A stretch of 38,022 nucleotides of DNA from an uncultured Lachnospiraceae bacterium. Its GTDB lineage: Bacteria; Bacillota; Clostridia; Lachnospirales; Lachnospiraceae. The DNA lies in NCBI GenBank assembly GCA_902777355.1, contig CACYTU010000023.1, forward strand, positions 39,472 through 77,493, written 5' to 3'. The position numbers and the translations under genes are program-made. The notes beneath the pieces were generated by a model. It was not told where the DNA came from. It saw only the letters and a program-made list of their open reading frames with translations, and did not search any database. This document shows, piece after piece, positions 7,009 to 15,626 of this stretch. Each line of letters begins with the position of its first letter. Positions within the stretch are counted from its first letter, which is position 1.

Positions 7009-8124
7009 TCACTGCATTTTCTGAACTTTCTTAGCCAGGGAAGCGATTTTTCTCATCCGGTGATTCATCCCCGACCTTCCGACCGGAGGATCTGCCAATT
7101 CCCCCAGTTCGGAGAGGGACGCTCCCGGATATTCTTCCCTTAACGCTGCCGCCTCACGAATCTGAGCCGGCAGTTCCTGCAGAATCCCCTTGTCGCGGAG
7201 CAGGCGGATATCCTCCAGCTGCCGCACGGCAGATTCTACTGTTTTTCCTATGTTTGCTGTTTCGCAGTTCACTCGCCGGTTAACATTATTCCGCACTTCC
7301 TTGTAAATGCGGGCGTTTTCCATCGCCATAAGGCTGACAGAAGCCCCCATCAACTGCAGAAGCATGACAATATCCTCCGAGTCCTTCAGATAGACGACAA
7401 AGTATTTTTTACGGAGCGTAAGTCCCGCATGAATACCCTGTTCCCCGAGTACCGCCCGGAGCTGGTCTGCCTGAGGCTGTGAAAAACACCGGAATTCCAG
7501 ATGATATCTCTTCTTCGGATCATTCATAAATCCCATGCAGAGAAACATCTCGCGCAGATACGCCCTTCCCGCTGTTCCTTTCACAAACTCTGCCGGAAGC
7601 GTTCCGTCATTATCACGGACACTTCCATCCCGTCCGATCATCCCCACCCTTTCCGCAAACGCAGTGTACTGCCGCGGTAGAATCTGAAGTCCCGTCCCGG
7701 AATCTTCCGTCTCCCCGCCCGGCATCATTTCTGTGCCGGAAAGCTGAAAAACTGCGTCAGGAATAGATGTATTCTGACCGTTTTTTATTTTATTACCTTC
7801 TTTTTCACGATCTTTTCCGACTTCTTTTGTCCCGGCTTGTTCCCCCCCTGCGTCCTTCCTTCTCTCTCCTGACTTAGCAAAACAGCCGGAGAGCCAGGGC
7901 GCAAACAAATCAGTGCTTATATTAACGTTTTTTTTTATCAATGTAAAGTATTTTCTTAGAGCCATCGGGTTTCCCCCCGACAAAGTCAGGAAAATCCCCC
8001 CTTTGTCCGACCGGGAAACCTTCCCTATATTGATCAGAAGAGCTGCCGCCGCCGTCTCTCTTGCCTGTCTCCGCGGCGGTATGATCTTCGAGAGTTCCTT
8101 CCGCAAATCGCCGGAAAACGACAT
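7009..8124 (-). CDS. whiA: WhiA-family DNA-binding regulator
   Basis: A 371-residue WhiA. The N-terminal half has the degenerate LAGLIDADG-homing-endonuclease fold (ALRKYFTLIKKNVNI near residues 55-69; GRAYLREMFLCMGFMNDPKKRYHLEF near 186-211). The C-terminal helix-turn-helix is ASLSELGELADPPVGRSGMN. WhiA influences division and chromosome segregation in Firmicutes and sporulation in actinomycetes. Usual length is about 315; the excess is a hydrophilic linker at about residues 83-155 between two conserved blocks. An open frame continues upstream to 8244 through tandem repeats, but AAGGAG before the ATG at 8124 and the family N-terminus MSFSGDLRKEL fix the start. It sits between rapZ and crh, the usual order. 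Confidence 0.93.
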   Translation of the reverse strand: MSFSGDLRKELSKIIPPRRQARETAAAALLINIGKVSRSDKGGIFLTLSGGNPMALRKYFTLIKKNVNISTDLFAPWLSGCFAKSGERRKDAGGEQAGTKEVGKDREKEGNKIKNGQNTSIPDAVFQLSGTEMMPGGETEDSGTGLQILPRQYTAFAERVGMIGRDGSVRDNDGTLPAEFVKGTAGRAYLREMFLCMGFMNDPKKRYHLEFRCFSQPQADQLRAVLGEQGIHAGLTLRKKYFVVYLKDSEDIVMLLQLMGASVSLMAMENARIYKEVRNNVNRRVNCETANIGKTVESAVRQLEDIRLLRDKGILQELPAQIREAAALREEYPGASLSELGELADPPVGRSGMNHRMRKIASLAKKVQKMQ

Positions 8125-8144
8125 GATTTCTCCTTTCCTGCCTC

Positions 8145-8285
8145 TCGCCGCAGATCTGTGCTCACAGACATATCCTGCCCCCGGCCGCAGACATACGCTC
8201 ACAGACATATCCTGCCCTCGCCGCGGACATACGCTCACAGACATATCCTGCCTCTGCCCGCAGACATACGTTCACAGACATGTGC
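8145..8285. repeat. 36-37-bp tandem repeat between rapZ and whiA
   Basis: The core CTCACAGACATATCCTGCC recurs at 8161, 8198 and 8234 with a decayed copy at 8271. Spacing is 36-37 bp. The array occupies most of the 231-base rapZ-whiA gap. Confidence 0.9.
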
Positions 8286-8355
8286 AGTCCGAAAACGGCT
8301 CTTTTGGAAAATCCTCACCGGAAAAAGTATTGCCGAAAAAGCAATGCTGATCAAA

Positions 8356-9240
8356 TTATTTGCCCTCATCCCCCTGCGGGGTCTTTTTTTCGACATCCCT
8401 GTGATAGATCTTCAGCGCGTAATCGCCCTGATCTTTCAGGTCCTCGTACAGACAGTTGGCGATCGTCACGCTCCTGTGCTGTCCGCCCGTGCAGCCGATG
8501 CAGATCACCAGCTGGTTTTTTCCCTCCTCGACATAATGAGGGATCAGAAAGCTGATCATATCCGTCAGTTTTTTTCTGAACTCCGTCGTCTGCGAATAGG
8601 ACAGGACGAAATCCTGCACCGGTTTGTCATTTCCGGTCAGCTCTTTGAGTCCTTCCACGTAATAAGGATTGGGGAGGAACCTGACATCGAAGACAAGATC
8701 CGCGTCCAGAGGAATTCCGTTTTTAAATCCGAAGGACACAATCGAGACCAGGAGGGAATTATATTTCCGGTCATCGACAAATACTTTGACGAGCTCCTCC
8801 CTTAGTTCCCTCACCAGAAGGTTGGATGTGTCAAATACATAATCCGCCTTGCTCTTGATCTGGCGGAGGATCTCCCTCTCCTTGCTGATCCCCGTCTCCA
8901 CACTTCCGTGCGGCTCACAGGGATGGGCGCGCCTGGTCTCTTTATAGCGGCGGATCAGGGTCTCATCGCTGGCGTCCATAAATACGATCTCGTATTTGTA
9001 TCCCTTCTCCCTGAGGGCAGCCAGCACCTCCTCAACATAGACAAAAGGCCTGTCCGCGCGGACATCCAGCCCCAGTACAACCTTGTCCACGCCGCTCCGG
9101 GGTTTGAAAACCAGTTCCATAAATGTATCAATAAGCCTGACCGGAAGATTATCGACGCAATAATAGCCCTCATCTTCGAGGATCTTGATCGCGGTCGCCT
9201 TACCGCCTCCGCTCATGCCGGTCACTACGACAAAACGCAT
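8356..9240 (-). CDS. rapZ: RapZ-family nucleotide-binding protein (YvcJ-like)
   Basis: A 294-residue RapZ/YvcJ P-loop protein. In Enterobacteria RapZ adapts RNase E to the sRNA GlmZ; in Firmicutes YvcJ hydrolyses GTP and affects competence, with no GlmZ partner known. The N-terminal P-loop reads GMSGGGKA at residues 8-15, then GYYCVDNLP. The C-terminal half has the family block NPYYVEGLKELTG and the signature IGCTGGQHRSV. The last P-loop residue is Ala where Ser/Thr is expected, which could weaken Mg-nucleotide binding. Start at 9240 has a GGGGGAG site. It is 35 bases from murB, in the same operon. Confidence 0.93.
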   Translation of the reverse strand: MRFVVVTGMSGGGKATAIKILEDEGYYCVDNLPVRLIDTFMELVFKPRSGVDKVVLGLDVRADRPFVYVEEVLAALREKGYKYEIVFMDASDETLIRRYKETRRAHPCEPHGSVETGISKEREILRQIKSKADYVFDTSNLLVRELREELVKVFVDDRKYNSLLVSIVSFGFKNGIPLDADLVFDVRFLPNPYYVEGLKELTGNDKPVQDFVLSYSQTTEFRKKLTDMISFLIPHYVEEGKNQLVICIGCTGGQHRSVTIANCLYEDLKDQGDYALKIYHRDVEKKTPQGDEGK

Positions 9241-9275
9241 CTGTCTCCCCCTTCCTGTCGCATTAGCGCGGCCGC

Positions 9276-10361
9276 TCAGAATTCACCCAGGAAAATCACT
9301 TCGCGCTCCAGTTTTATTCCGGACTCCTCGAAAACCCTGGCCTGGACGTCCTCGATCAGCCGGCGGATCTGCGCGGATGTCGCTCCGCCTCTGTTGATCA
9401 CAAACCCGCAGTGCTTCTCTGAAACCTGGGCTCCCCCGACGCTGTAGCCCCTAAGCCCCGCGTCCATGATCAGCTTTCCGGCAAAATATCCCTTGGGGCG
9501 CTTGAATGTACTGCCCGCACTGGGATATTCAAGGGGCTGTTTCTCGCGGCGCAGCGCGGACAGCTCCAGGATCCTCCGGCGAATGTCCTCGGGGTCTCCT
9601 TCCTCCAGCACAAACTCAGCCCCCAGCGCGATCGCCGGAGTCTTCCTGAGGATGCTGGTCCTGTAATCGAACTGCATCTCCTCTCCGCTGAATACACGAA
9701 GGCTTCCGTCCGGCATCAGAATGCGGACCGAGGACACTACCTGCTTCATCTCCCCGTTATAGGCGCCGGCATTCATGACAAGGCCGCCGCCGACAGTACC
9801 GGGAATCCCCGCGGCAAACTCAAGCCCCCTCAGCCCGTGGTCCCTGGCAGCCAGCGCCACAGCCTTGAGAGTGGCACCGGCTCCCGCAATAATCCTGTTT
9901 CCCTGCACGCGGATCTCATCCAGTACAGGAGATTCATCCCGGGACTTCAGTCCTTTACGCTGCGCTTCCGCTCCGTGGAATCCGCCCGTTCCCCGGGATC
10001 CGTCTGTTCCCCGGGATCCGTCTGTTCCCCGGGATTCATCTGTTCCCCGGGATTCATCTGTTCCCCGGGATCCGTCTGTTCCGTCCTGCCTGTCCTGCCC
10101 GACAGCCGTGACGATCACGCCCCTGTAACCGCCGTCACCGATCAGAAGGTTGGTTCCTTTTCCCAGTATAAAAAAATCCTCTCCCTCTGCCCGCAGCAGT
10201 TCCAAAAGCTCCGCCATTTCCTGTTCCGTCCTCACAAAAGTGAGCGCATCCGCCCTTCCCCCCGTGTGAAACGAACAGTGTCTGTCCATAGGCTCATCAT
10301 ATTTTATTTGTAAAAATGGAAGGATCTCCTCCATTCTTTCCCGCAATGTTTTTTGAGTCAC
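9276..10361 (-). CDS. murB: UDP-N-acetylenolpyruvoylglucosamine reductase MurB
   Basis: About 361 residues. MurB is the FAD enzyme that reduces UDP-GlcNAc-enolpyruvate with NADPH to UDP-MurNAc in peptidoglycan synthesis. Visible landmarks are the FAD loop ILGKGTNLLIGDGGYRG, FAAGIPGTVGGGLVMNAGAYNGEM, the proton-donor serine in EYPSAGSTFKRP, and GAQVSEKHCGFVINRGGA near the end (type II). A roughly 60-residue insertion built of RGTDGS/RGTDES repeats follows GVIVTAVGQ. The frame is open upstream to 10529 through tandem repeats, so the start is uncertain: a GTG at 10361 and an ATG at 10334 are both plausible, neither with a strong ribosome binding site. Lies between hprK and rapZ. Confidence 0.93.
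   Translation of the reverse strand: MTQKTLRERMEEILPFLQIKYDEPMDRHCSFHTGGRADALTFVRTEQEMAELLELLRAEGEDFFILGKGTNLLIGDGGYRGVIVTAVGQDRQDGTDGSRGTDESRGTDESRGTDGSRGTDGSRGTGGFHGAEAQRKGLKSRDESPVLDEIRVQGNRIIAGAGATLKAVALAARDHGLRGLEFAAGIPGTVGGGLVMNAGAYNGEMKQVVSSVRILMPDGSLRVFSGEEMQFDYRTSILRKTPAIALGAEFVLEEGDPEDIRRRILELSALRREKQPLEYPSAGSTFKRPKGYFAGKLIMDAGLRGYSVGGAQVSEKHCGFVINRGGATSAQIRRLIEDVQARVFEESGIKLEREVIFLGEF
9978..10095 (-). repeat. 18-bp coding repeat inside murB
   Basis: Tandem 18-bp units encode RGTDGS or RGTDES about six times in a loop between the FAD-binding strands. Copies differ by one or two bases. Confidence 0.9.
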
Positions 10362-10377
10362 TTTCTCACCATTTTCT

Positions 10378-10600
10378 TCCCGCAGCGACTGATGACCTGC
10401 TTTTCCGGTTCTTCCCGCAGCAACTGATGACCTGCTTTTCCGATTCTTCCCGCAGCGGCTGATGACCTGCTTTTCCGGTTCTTTCCGCAGCGAATAGTGA
10501 ACCTGCTTTTCCGGTTCTTTCCGCGGCAAAAAATGAACCTGTTTTCCGGTTCCCGCAGCGACTGATGACCTGTTTTACCGGTTCTTTCCGCCATAGCAGG
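10378..10600. repeat. 35-bp tandem repeat between hprK and murB
   Basis: About six copies, with GATGACCTGC at 10391, 10426 and 10461 and related copies every 32-36 bp to 10590. The minus strand is open in all three frames across the array, since the unit has no stop codon and 35 is not a multiple of three. Confidence 0.9.
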
Positions 10601-10617
10601 CTCATCTGTGATTTGTG

Positions 10618-11568
10618 TCAGTCCTCTTCGTCTTCCCTTTCTTCCCGACTTCGCATCAGGTTTTTCTGAAAGCGCTGATAGAGCTCCTGCGCGGCATTAT
10701 ACCCCATCAGTTTCTGCCTGTGATTAGCGGCGGCGGACTCGCAGATGATCGCGACATTTCTGCCCGGCCTGACCGGCACGCGGTGGCAGATCACTTTATT
10801 GCCGAGATATTCCGAGAAGGAATCCTCAAGCCCCAGCCTGTCATACTCCCTGTTTTTGTCCCATTCCTCAAGATGGATCTCCAGGTCAATACTCTGGCTC
10901 TCCCTCACGCTACAGACACCGTACAGGGTCTTGACGTCAATGATCCCGATTCCCCTAAGCTCGATAAAATGCTTGGTGATCTCAGGCGCCGACCCGATCA
11001 GGGTCACCTCGCTGACCCTGCGGATCTCGACGACATCATCCGAGACCAGACGGTGTCCTCTCTTGATCAGTTCCAGGGCCGCCTCCGATTTTCCTATGCC
11101 ACTGTCTCCGGTCAGCAGCAGCCCGATCCCGTAGACGTCCACCAGAACACCATGGACAGAGATGCAGGGAGCCAGCTTGACGTTGAGCCATCTGAGCATC
11201 TCCGCCATAAAGGGGCTGGTCGCCTGACTTGTCAGATACATGGGCATACCCATTGAGTGGGCAAGCTCCAGAATCAGAGCATCCGGCTGCAGGTCCCTCG
11301 TAAAAATAACCATGGGAACATCCAGCGAGAAGAGCTTTGTAAATATTTTCCTCTTATCCTCCTCGCTCATCTGGTCAATATAAGAATGCTCGACCAGTCC
11401 GATGAGCTGAATTCTTCCCGCCGCAAAATGGTCAAAATATCCCGTCAGTTCCAGTGCAGGCCGGTTGACTTCCGACTGCCGGACCTTGCGCCTGGAGACA
11501 TCGATCTCCGGAGTCAGATTCAGCAGATTCATTTTTTCAGCAACTTCCGCGATTTTTACATAGGCCAT
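10618..11568 (-). CDS. hprK: HPr kinase/phosphorylase
   Basis: A 316-residue HprK/P, which phosphorylates HPr and Crh on Ser46 when glycolytic intermediates are high and removes the phosphate when Pi is high, controlling CcpA-dependent repression. The Walker A motif GDSGIGKS is at residues 154-161. The catalytic His is in SVHG (H139), the DD pair in RLVSDDVVEI, and the family signature is ELRGIGIIDV. Length is normal. GGGGAGGA precedes the ATG at 11568. Its operon contains the Crh-like protein with Ser46, a likely substrate. Confidence 0.96.
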   Translation of the reverse strand: MAYVKIAEVAEKMNLLNLTPEIDVSRRKVRQSEVNRPALELTGYFDHFAAGRIQLIGLVEHSYIDQMSEEDKRKIFTKLFSLDVPMVIFTRDLQPDALILELAHSMGMPMYLTSQATSPFMAEMLRWLNVKLAPCISVHGVLVDVYGIGLLLTGDSGIGKSEAALELIKRGHRLVSDDVVEIRRVSEVTLIGSAPEITKHFIELRGIGIIDVKTLYGVCSVRESQSIDLEIHLEEWDKNREYDRLGLEDSFSEYLGNKVICHRVPVRPGRNVAIICESAAANHRQKLMGYNAAQELYQRFQKNLMRSREEREDEED

Positions 11569-11606
11569 CCCGGATCCTCCCCTTTTCTTTATTTTACGAC
11601 TGTTTT

Positions 11607-12974
11607 TTATAAATGTCTTTCTATTAAAACGACCGACGTCATCTCGTGCTCATCTCCCTCGACGGAAATAATCGGGGTCACCGATGCCCTGGAATAGATT
11701 CCCGCCAGGCGGCCGCCGTAAAGATAGACGCCCGTCATGTTGCTGAAGGACTTCCACGCGGGCTCTTCCTCTCCGAAGAAAATGTTTTCCGTCCGGTAAG
11801 GCGTCACAAATTCCTGCAGAATGTAGTCCGTGTCCGCCCTCGCGTCGAGCTGGGCCTGCCACTCCTCCAGGCTCATCAGACGGCCCGGATAGATTCCATG
11901 GGCGCCGTAGGAATCGCGCGGCTTCAGGATCCACCTGTCCCTGTCCCGGCGCACCTGCGGCCGGTCGGCCTCCTCCCTTGTCAGGATCGCCGTGTAAGGC
12001 ACATGCGCCGCGATATAGGCATTGTCTTCTTCCCTCAGAAAAGCCGCCGTACGCGGGTCATGCAGGATCCTGAAAAGCACCTTGTCGTGCACGACCTGAG
12101 TGCAGAAATCTCCAATGAGGCAGACATTGTGATCCCGCACTGCTGCCAGAAAGGGCTGCACTTTTTCCATATTGGCCATAATATCACTCGTGACCGCGCG
12201 GCGATAGACCGCATCGATCACATGCCCGTCCTCTGTCAGCAGATTTCCGCCCTCATAGCGCAGGGTACGAATCTCCGCGACATAAGCCGGACACCCCGCC
12301 CGCTGAAAGGCCTCTCTGAAGGCCTCGAATTCCGCAGAGGAAGAACCTTTTTCCAGAAAATCCACAATGGCAACTGCCGGAAGCGGGCCGCGTCCGGAAA
12401 GACTCCCGGGCCAGTCATCAGCCTGCTGCGCATCTCTCCAGATTTCCAGAAAAGTCTCCACCCAGGAGTCAAACAGCTCGAACATGACCTGCTCGTACTT
12501 CCGGTCCATCTCGCTGTAAAGGAGCGTATTCCGGTAAGTGCGGCAGAGCTCGGCATTCTCGTTCATAGCGCTGCTTCCGTCGGCATTGAACTCACAGAAG
12601 CGGAATTCCCCGGTCTCCTCATTCAAAAAAATATCCAGCCGGCAGACAGGCAGCAGTGTCGTGTATGTGGGCCGCCTGAGGATCATCTCCTCCAGTTCCT
12701 CCGGAAACCCGAACAGCGCCCTGTAATCGGGGCTGACCAGATACTCCTCGATCACCCTCTCCAGGATACGCCACCCGTGCTCCAGTTCCTCCTTCAGCTT
12801 CCCGAATCCTTCTTCCGAAAAATACTTGGGCAGATATCCGAACTTGATCGGCACTCCCTTATAAGTCGCCGTCCCCCGGCGCATCTCCCCGACCTGCTCC
12901 CTGCCGGAAGCCGCATGGGCGGCAAAATCCCGCTCCACCAGCTGACGGGGTTCTTGAGTTACAGTCATCTTCAT
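11607..12974 (-). CDS. Glutathionylspermidine synthase-like / ATP-grasp-like protein
   Basis: A 455-residue protein, probably cytoplasmic. It has features of the glutathionylspermidine-synthase/ATP-grasp superfamily: CEFNADGSSAMNENAEL near residues 130-146, LKPRDSYGAHGIYPGR near 345-360 as a probable ATP-binding lysine loop, and LQEFVTPYRTENIFFG near 380-395. Enzymes of this type join a carboxylate to an amine using ATP. No glutathione or trypanothione pathway is visible here, so the substrate is unknown. It starts 24 bases after the uvrC stop and ends 38 bases before hprK, so it is almost certainly in the operon. Confidence 0.55.
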   Translation of the reverse strand: MKMTVTQEPRQLVERDFAAHAASGREQVGEMRRGTATYKGVPIKFGYLPKYFSEEGFGKLKEELEHGWRILERVIEEYLVSPDYRALFGFPEELEEMILRRPTYTTLLPVCRLDIFLNEETGEFRFCEFNADGSSAMNENAELCRTYRNTLLYSEMDRKYEQVMFELFDSWVETFLEIWRDAQQADDWPGSLSGRGPLPAVAIVDFLEKGSSSAEFEAFREAFQRAGCPAYVAEIRTLRYEGGNLLTEDGHVIDAVYRRAVTSDIMANMEKVQPFLAAVRDHNVCLIGDFCTQVVHDKVLFRILHDPRTAAFLREEDNAYIAAHVPYTAILTREEADRPQVRRDRDRWILKPRDSYGAHGIYPGRLMSLEEWQAQLDARADTDYILQEFVTPYRTENIFFGEEEPAWKSFSNMTGVYLYGGRLAGIYSRASVTPIISVEGDEHEMTSVVLIERHL

Positions 12975-12998
12975 ATCTGTGTTCAGCCCTCCCCGGGT

Positions 12999-14870
12999 TC
13001 AGTTATGGAAATACTCCCATATCTCCCTGGCCTGGCGTTCCGGAATTCCCGGCACAGCCGCCAGTTCCTCCTGCGAAGCCGCAATAATATCGTCTATCGA
13101 TTTGAAATGCCGCATCAGAGCCTTTTTGCGCGCGGGACCGACTCCGGGAATCGCGTCCAGACGGGACGTCACCTGAGCCTTTCCCCTCAGGGAACGGTGA
13201 TACTCGATCGCGAAGCGGTGCGCCTCGTCCTGAATCCGGGTAATGAGCTTGAACCCCTCCCCCGAAGTGTCGATCGGCAGCTCCACATTTTTATAAAAAA
13301 GACCTCGCGTCCGGTGATTGTCATCCTTGACCATACCGCACACGGGAATGTCCAGTCCCAGTTCCTCCAGGACTGAGGTCGCAATATTGACCTGTCCCCT
13401 TCCGCCGTCCATCATGATCAGATCCGGAAAACGGGTAAAGCTGCCCAGCTCGGCGTCAAGGTTTTTTTCCTCCATCACCCGCTGCTCTTCCATACCGTGG
13501 CGGAAGCGCCGCGTCAGGACCTCGCGCATGCAGGCATAGTCATTGGGTCCTGCGACCGACTTGATCCGGAACTTGCGGTAATCGCTCCGCTTGGGCTTCC
13601 CGTTTTCATAGACGACCATGGATCCCACATTGGCAAAACCGCTGATATCCGAAATATCATAGGCTTCCATACGTCGGACAGAAGGCAGACCCAGCAGATC
13701 GGCGATCTCTTTGGCCGCCCCGATCGTGCGGCCCTCCTCCCTGCGCAGACGCTCCCGGTCCCTCTGCAGAACGATCAGGGCATTCTGCCCCGCAAGCTCC
13801 ACCAGCTTCTCTTTTTGCCCTTTTTTCGGGACAAAAAGCGTGACCTTACTGCCCCGGCGGGCACTCAGCCAGTCCTCCAGCAGCTGATGGTCCTCCGGCT
13901 CCACCGGAAGGAAAATCTCCTTGGGAACAAAAGGAGTCGCCGCGTAAAACTGCTTGATAAACTCAGACAGGATCTCGCTCTCCGGCTTTCCTCCGACATG
14001 CACCATGTAATGGTGCTCACGCCCCATAAGCTTTCCTTCGCGGACAAAAAAGACCTGGATGACTCCGTCCGCGTCCGCGTTCTCCTTCTCCACAGCGATT
14101 CCCAGAACATCCCTGTTCTCTCCAACGCCCTCGGACATCTTCTGCTTCTGTGCGACCTGCTGCACACTGTTCAGGAGGTCCCTCCACCGGATCGCCTCCT
14201 CAAAACGCATGTCCTCCGAGGCCTGCTGCATTTTTTCCGTGAGATCCCTTATGACCGGCTTGTAATTTCCCGCCAGAAACTCCAGCGCCATATCGATCTT
14301 CCTGCGGTATTCCTCAGCCGGGACCTCCCCGGTACATGGCCCGCAGCAGCGGTTCATATGAAAATTCAGACAGGGCCGGTCCTTGCCGAAATCCCTGGGC
14401 AGCACCCTGCTGCAATCCCTCAGCCCGTACATGCGGTTGATCAGCTCGATCGTACTGCGCACAGCCTGAGAGCTGGAAAAAGGCCCGAAATAGCGGGACT
14501 TATCCTTCTTCATCTGACGCGAAAAAAGAACCCGCGGATACTCCTCCCCCACCGTGACCTTGATATAGGGATATGTTTTATCATCCTTGAGCATCGTATT
14601 GTACTTGGGCCGATGCTCCTTGATCAGATTATTCTCCAGAATCAGAGCCTCCAGCTCCGAATCCGTCACTATATACTCAAAACGGTCAATCTGTTTGACC
14701 ATCCTGTCAATCTGCGGCCCCCGCCCGACAATCTTGCGAAAATAAGAACGGACGCGATTGTGAAGGTTTACGGCCTTGCCCACATAAATAATCGCATCCT
14801 GTTCATCGCGCATAATATATACCCCGGGCTGAACCGGCAGCTTTTTCAAATCCTCAGAAAAATCTTTCAT
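12999..14870 (-). CDS. uvrC: Excinuclease ABC subunit C
   Basis: A 623-residue UvrC, the nuclease that makes both incisions in nucleotide excision repair with UvrA and UvrB. The N-terminal GIY-YIG domain is clear (GVYI at residues 16-19, IIYVGKAVNLHNRVRSYF at 27-44). A UVR motif lies near 205-240, the RNase H-like C-terminal nuclease near 370-520 (DISDISGFANVGSMVVYENG; DLIMMDGGRGQVN), and tandem helix-hairpin-helix motifs at the end (IPGVGPARKKAL; VPGIPERQAREIW). The ATG at 14870 matches family starts; upstream frames run into repeat DNA. No strong ribosome binding site or promoter is visible because repeats extend to about 20 bases from the start. First gene of the operon. Confidence 0.95.
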   Translation of the reverse strand: MKDFSEDLKKLPVQPGVYIMRDEQDAIIYVGKAVNLHNRVRSYFRKIVGRGPQIDRMVKQIDRFEYIVTDSELEALILENNLIKEHRPKYNTMLKDDKTYPYIKVTVGEEYPRVLFSRQMKKDKSRYFGPFSSSQAVRSTIELINRMYGLRDCSRVLPRDFGKDRPCLNFHMNRCCGPCTGEVPAEEYRRKIDMALEFLAGNYKPVIRDLTEKMQQASEDMRFEEAIRWRDLLNSVQQVAQKQKMSEGVGENRDVLGIAVEKENADADGVIQVFFVREGKLMGREHHYMVHVGGKPESEILSEFIKQFYAATPFVPKEIFLPVEPEDHQLLEDWLSARRGSKVTLFVPKKGQKEKLVELAGQNALIVLQRDRERLRREEGRTIGAAKEIADLLGLPSVRRMEAYDISDISGFANVGSMVVYENGKPKRSDYRKFRIKSVAGPNDYACMREVLTRRFRHGMEEQRVMEEKNLDAELGSFTRFPDLIMMDGGRGQVNIATSVLEELGLDIPVCGMVKDDNHRTRGLFYKNVELPIDTSGEGFKLITRIQDEAHRFAIEYHRSLRGKAQVTSRLDAIPGVGPARKKALMRHFKSIDDIIAASQEELAAVPGIPERQAREIWEYFHN

Positions 14871-15515
14871 ATTTGTGGTTATGAGCATGACTATGCTGCT
14901 CTTTCGAATTGCTCCCAATATGCCCTTTTAAAGCCCTGCTGCTCTTTCGAATTGTTCCCAATATGTCCTGGCGGACCCGGTTGCTTTCTCAGCCCGGCAG
15001 CCTGTGCATAGCTCACAGCCCTACACAATGATGCCAGGGGTAAACGGAGGTAAAAAAACCAGCGCCCAAGTACCAGGCACGCAGCATCTCCTTCGGAGCT
15101 GCGCAATGGTCCTGCGGTTGTTTGTACATATTGGCGCTACTCAGAGCCTTCTCCTGACTTTTGACCTTTACATCATTAAGTCAGGGCTTTGTACGCTCAA
15201 CACAAACCACACAGTGGTTTCCCATCACCGTACCATGTTGCTTTCTCGAACTTCTCCCAATATGTCCTGGCAGCCCTGCTCGCTTTCTCGAATTGCTCCC
15301 TATATGCCCTTTTAAAGCCCTGTTGCTCTTTCGAATTGCTCCCAATATGTCCTGGCGGACCCGGTTGCTTTCTCAGCCCGGCAGCCTGTGCATAGCTCAC
15401 AGCCCTACACAATGATGCCAGGGGTAAACGGAGGTAAAATCAATATGCCCTTTTAAAGCCTCGTTGCTCTTTCGAATTGCTCCCAATATGTCCTGGCGGA
15501 CCCGGTTGAGATGAG
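14871..15515. repeat. Long direct repeats upstream of uvrC (138-bp unit)
   Basis: A nearly identical block of about 138 bp occurs at 14918-15055 and 15302-15439, offset 384 bases, with a third partial copy at 15442-15510. Inside, shorter 50-bp motifs recur (GCTCTTTCGAATTGCTCCCA, then ATATGTCCTGGCGGACCC). Between the copies, 15056-15301 is unique apart from a dyad AAACCAC-aca-GTGGTTT at 15204-15220. No gene is supported. Confidence 0.9.
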
Positions 15516-15555
15516 CATCTAGATGTACTTGACGAAGCACATGAGAAGGGCGGGC

Positions 15556-15586
15556 TAAATGCCCGTCTTTCAGGGACGGGCATTTA
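15556..15586. repeat. Perfect 12-bp hairpin
   Basis: TAAATGCCCGTC and GACGGGCATTTA flank a 7-nt loop. It lies 218 bases beyond the ftsH stop. It has no T-run on the minus strand, so termination of ftsH is possible but unproven. Confidence 0.75.
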
Positions 15587-15602
15587 ACATCCACCTGTCC
15601 GA

Positions 15603-15626
15603 GTAATCCGGCATCGGCCGGATTAC
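15603..15626. repeat. Perfect 10-bp hairpin
   Basis: GTAATCCGGC and GCCGGATTAC flank the loop ATCG. Its right arm runs into the first copy of the 86-bp repeat. Confidence 0.75.

Noticed and set aside
10358-10605. Small proteins encoded by the hprK-murB repeat
   Set aside because: All three frames are open only because the repeat unit lacks stops; no start signals.
13497-15011. Plus-strand open frame (504 codons) opposite uvrC
   Set aside because: Shadow of uvrC in GC-rich DNA; residues show no domain.
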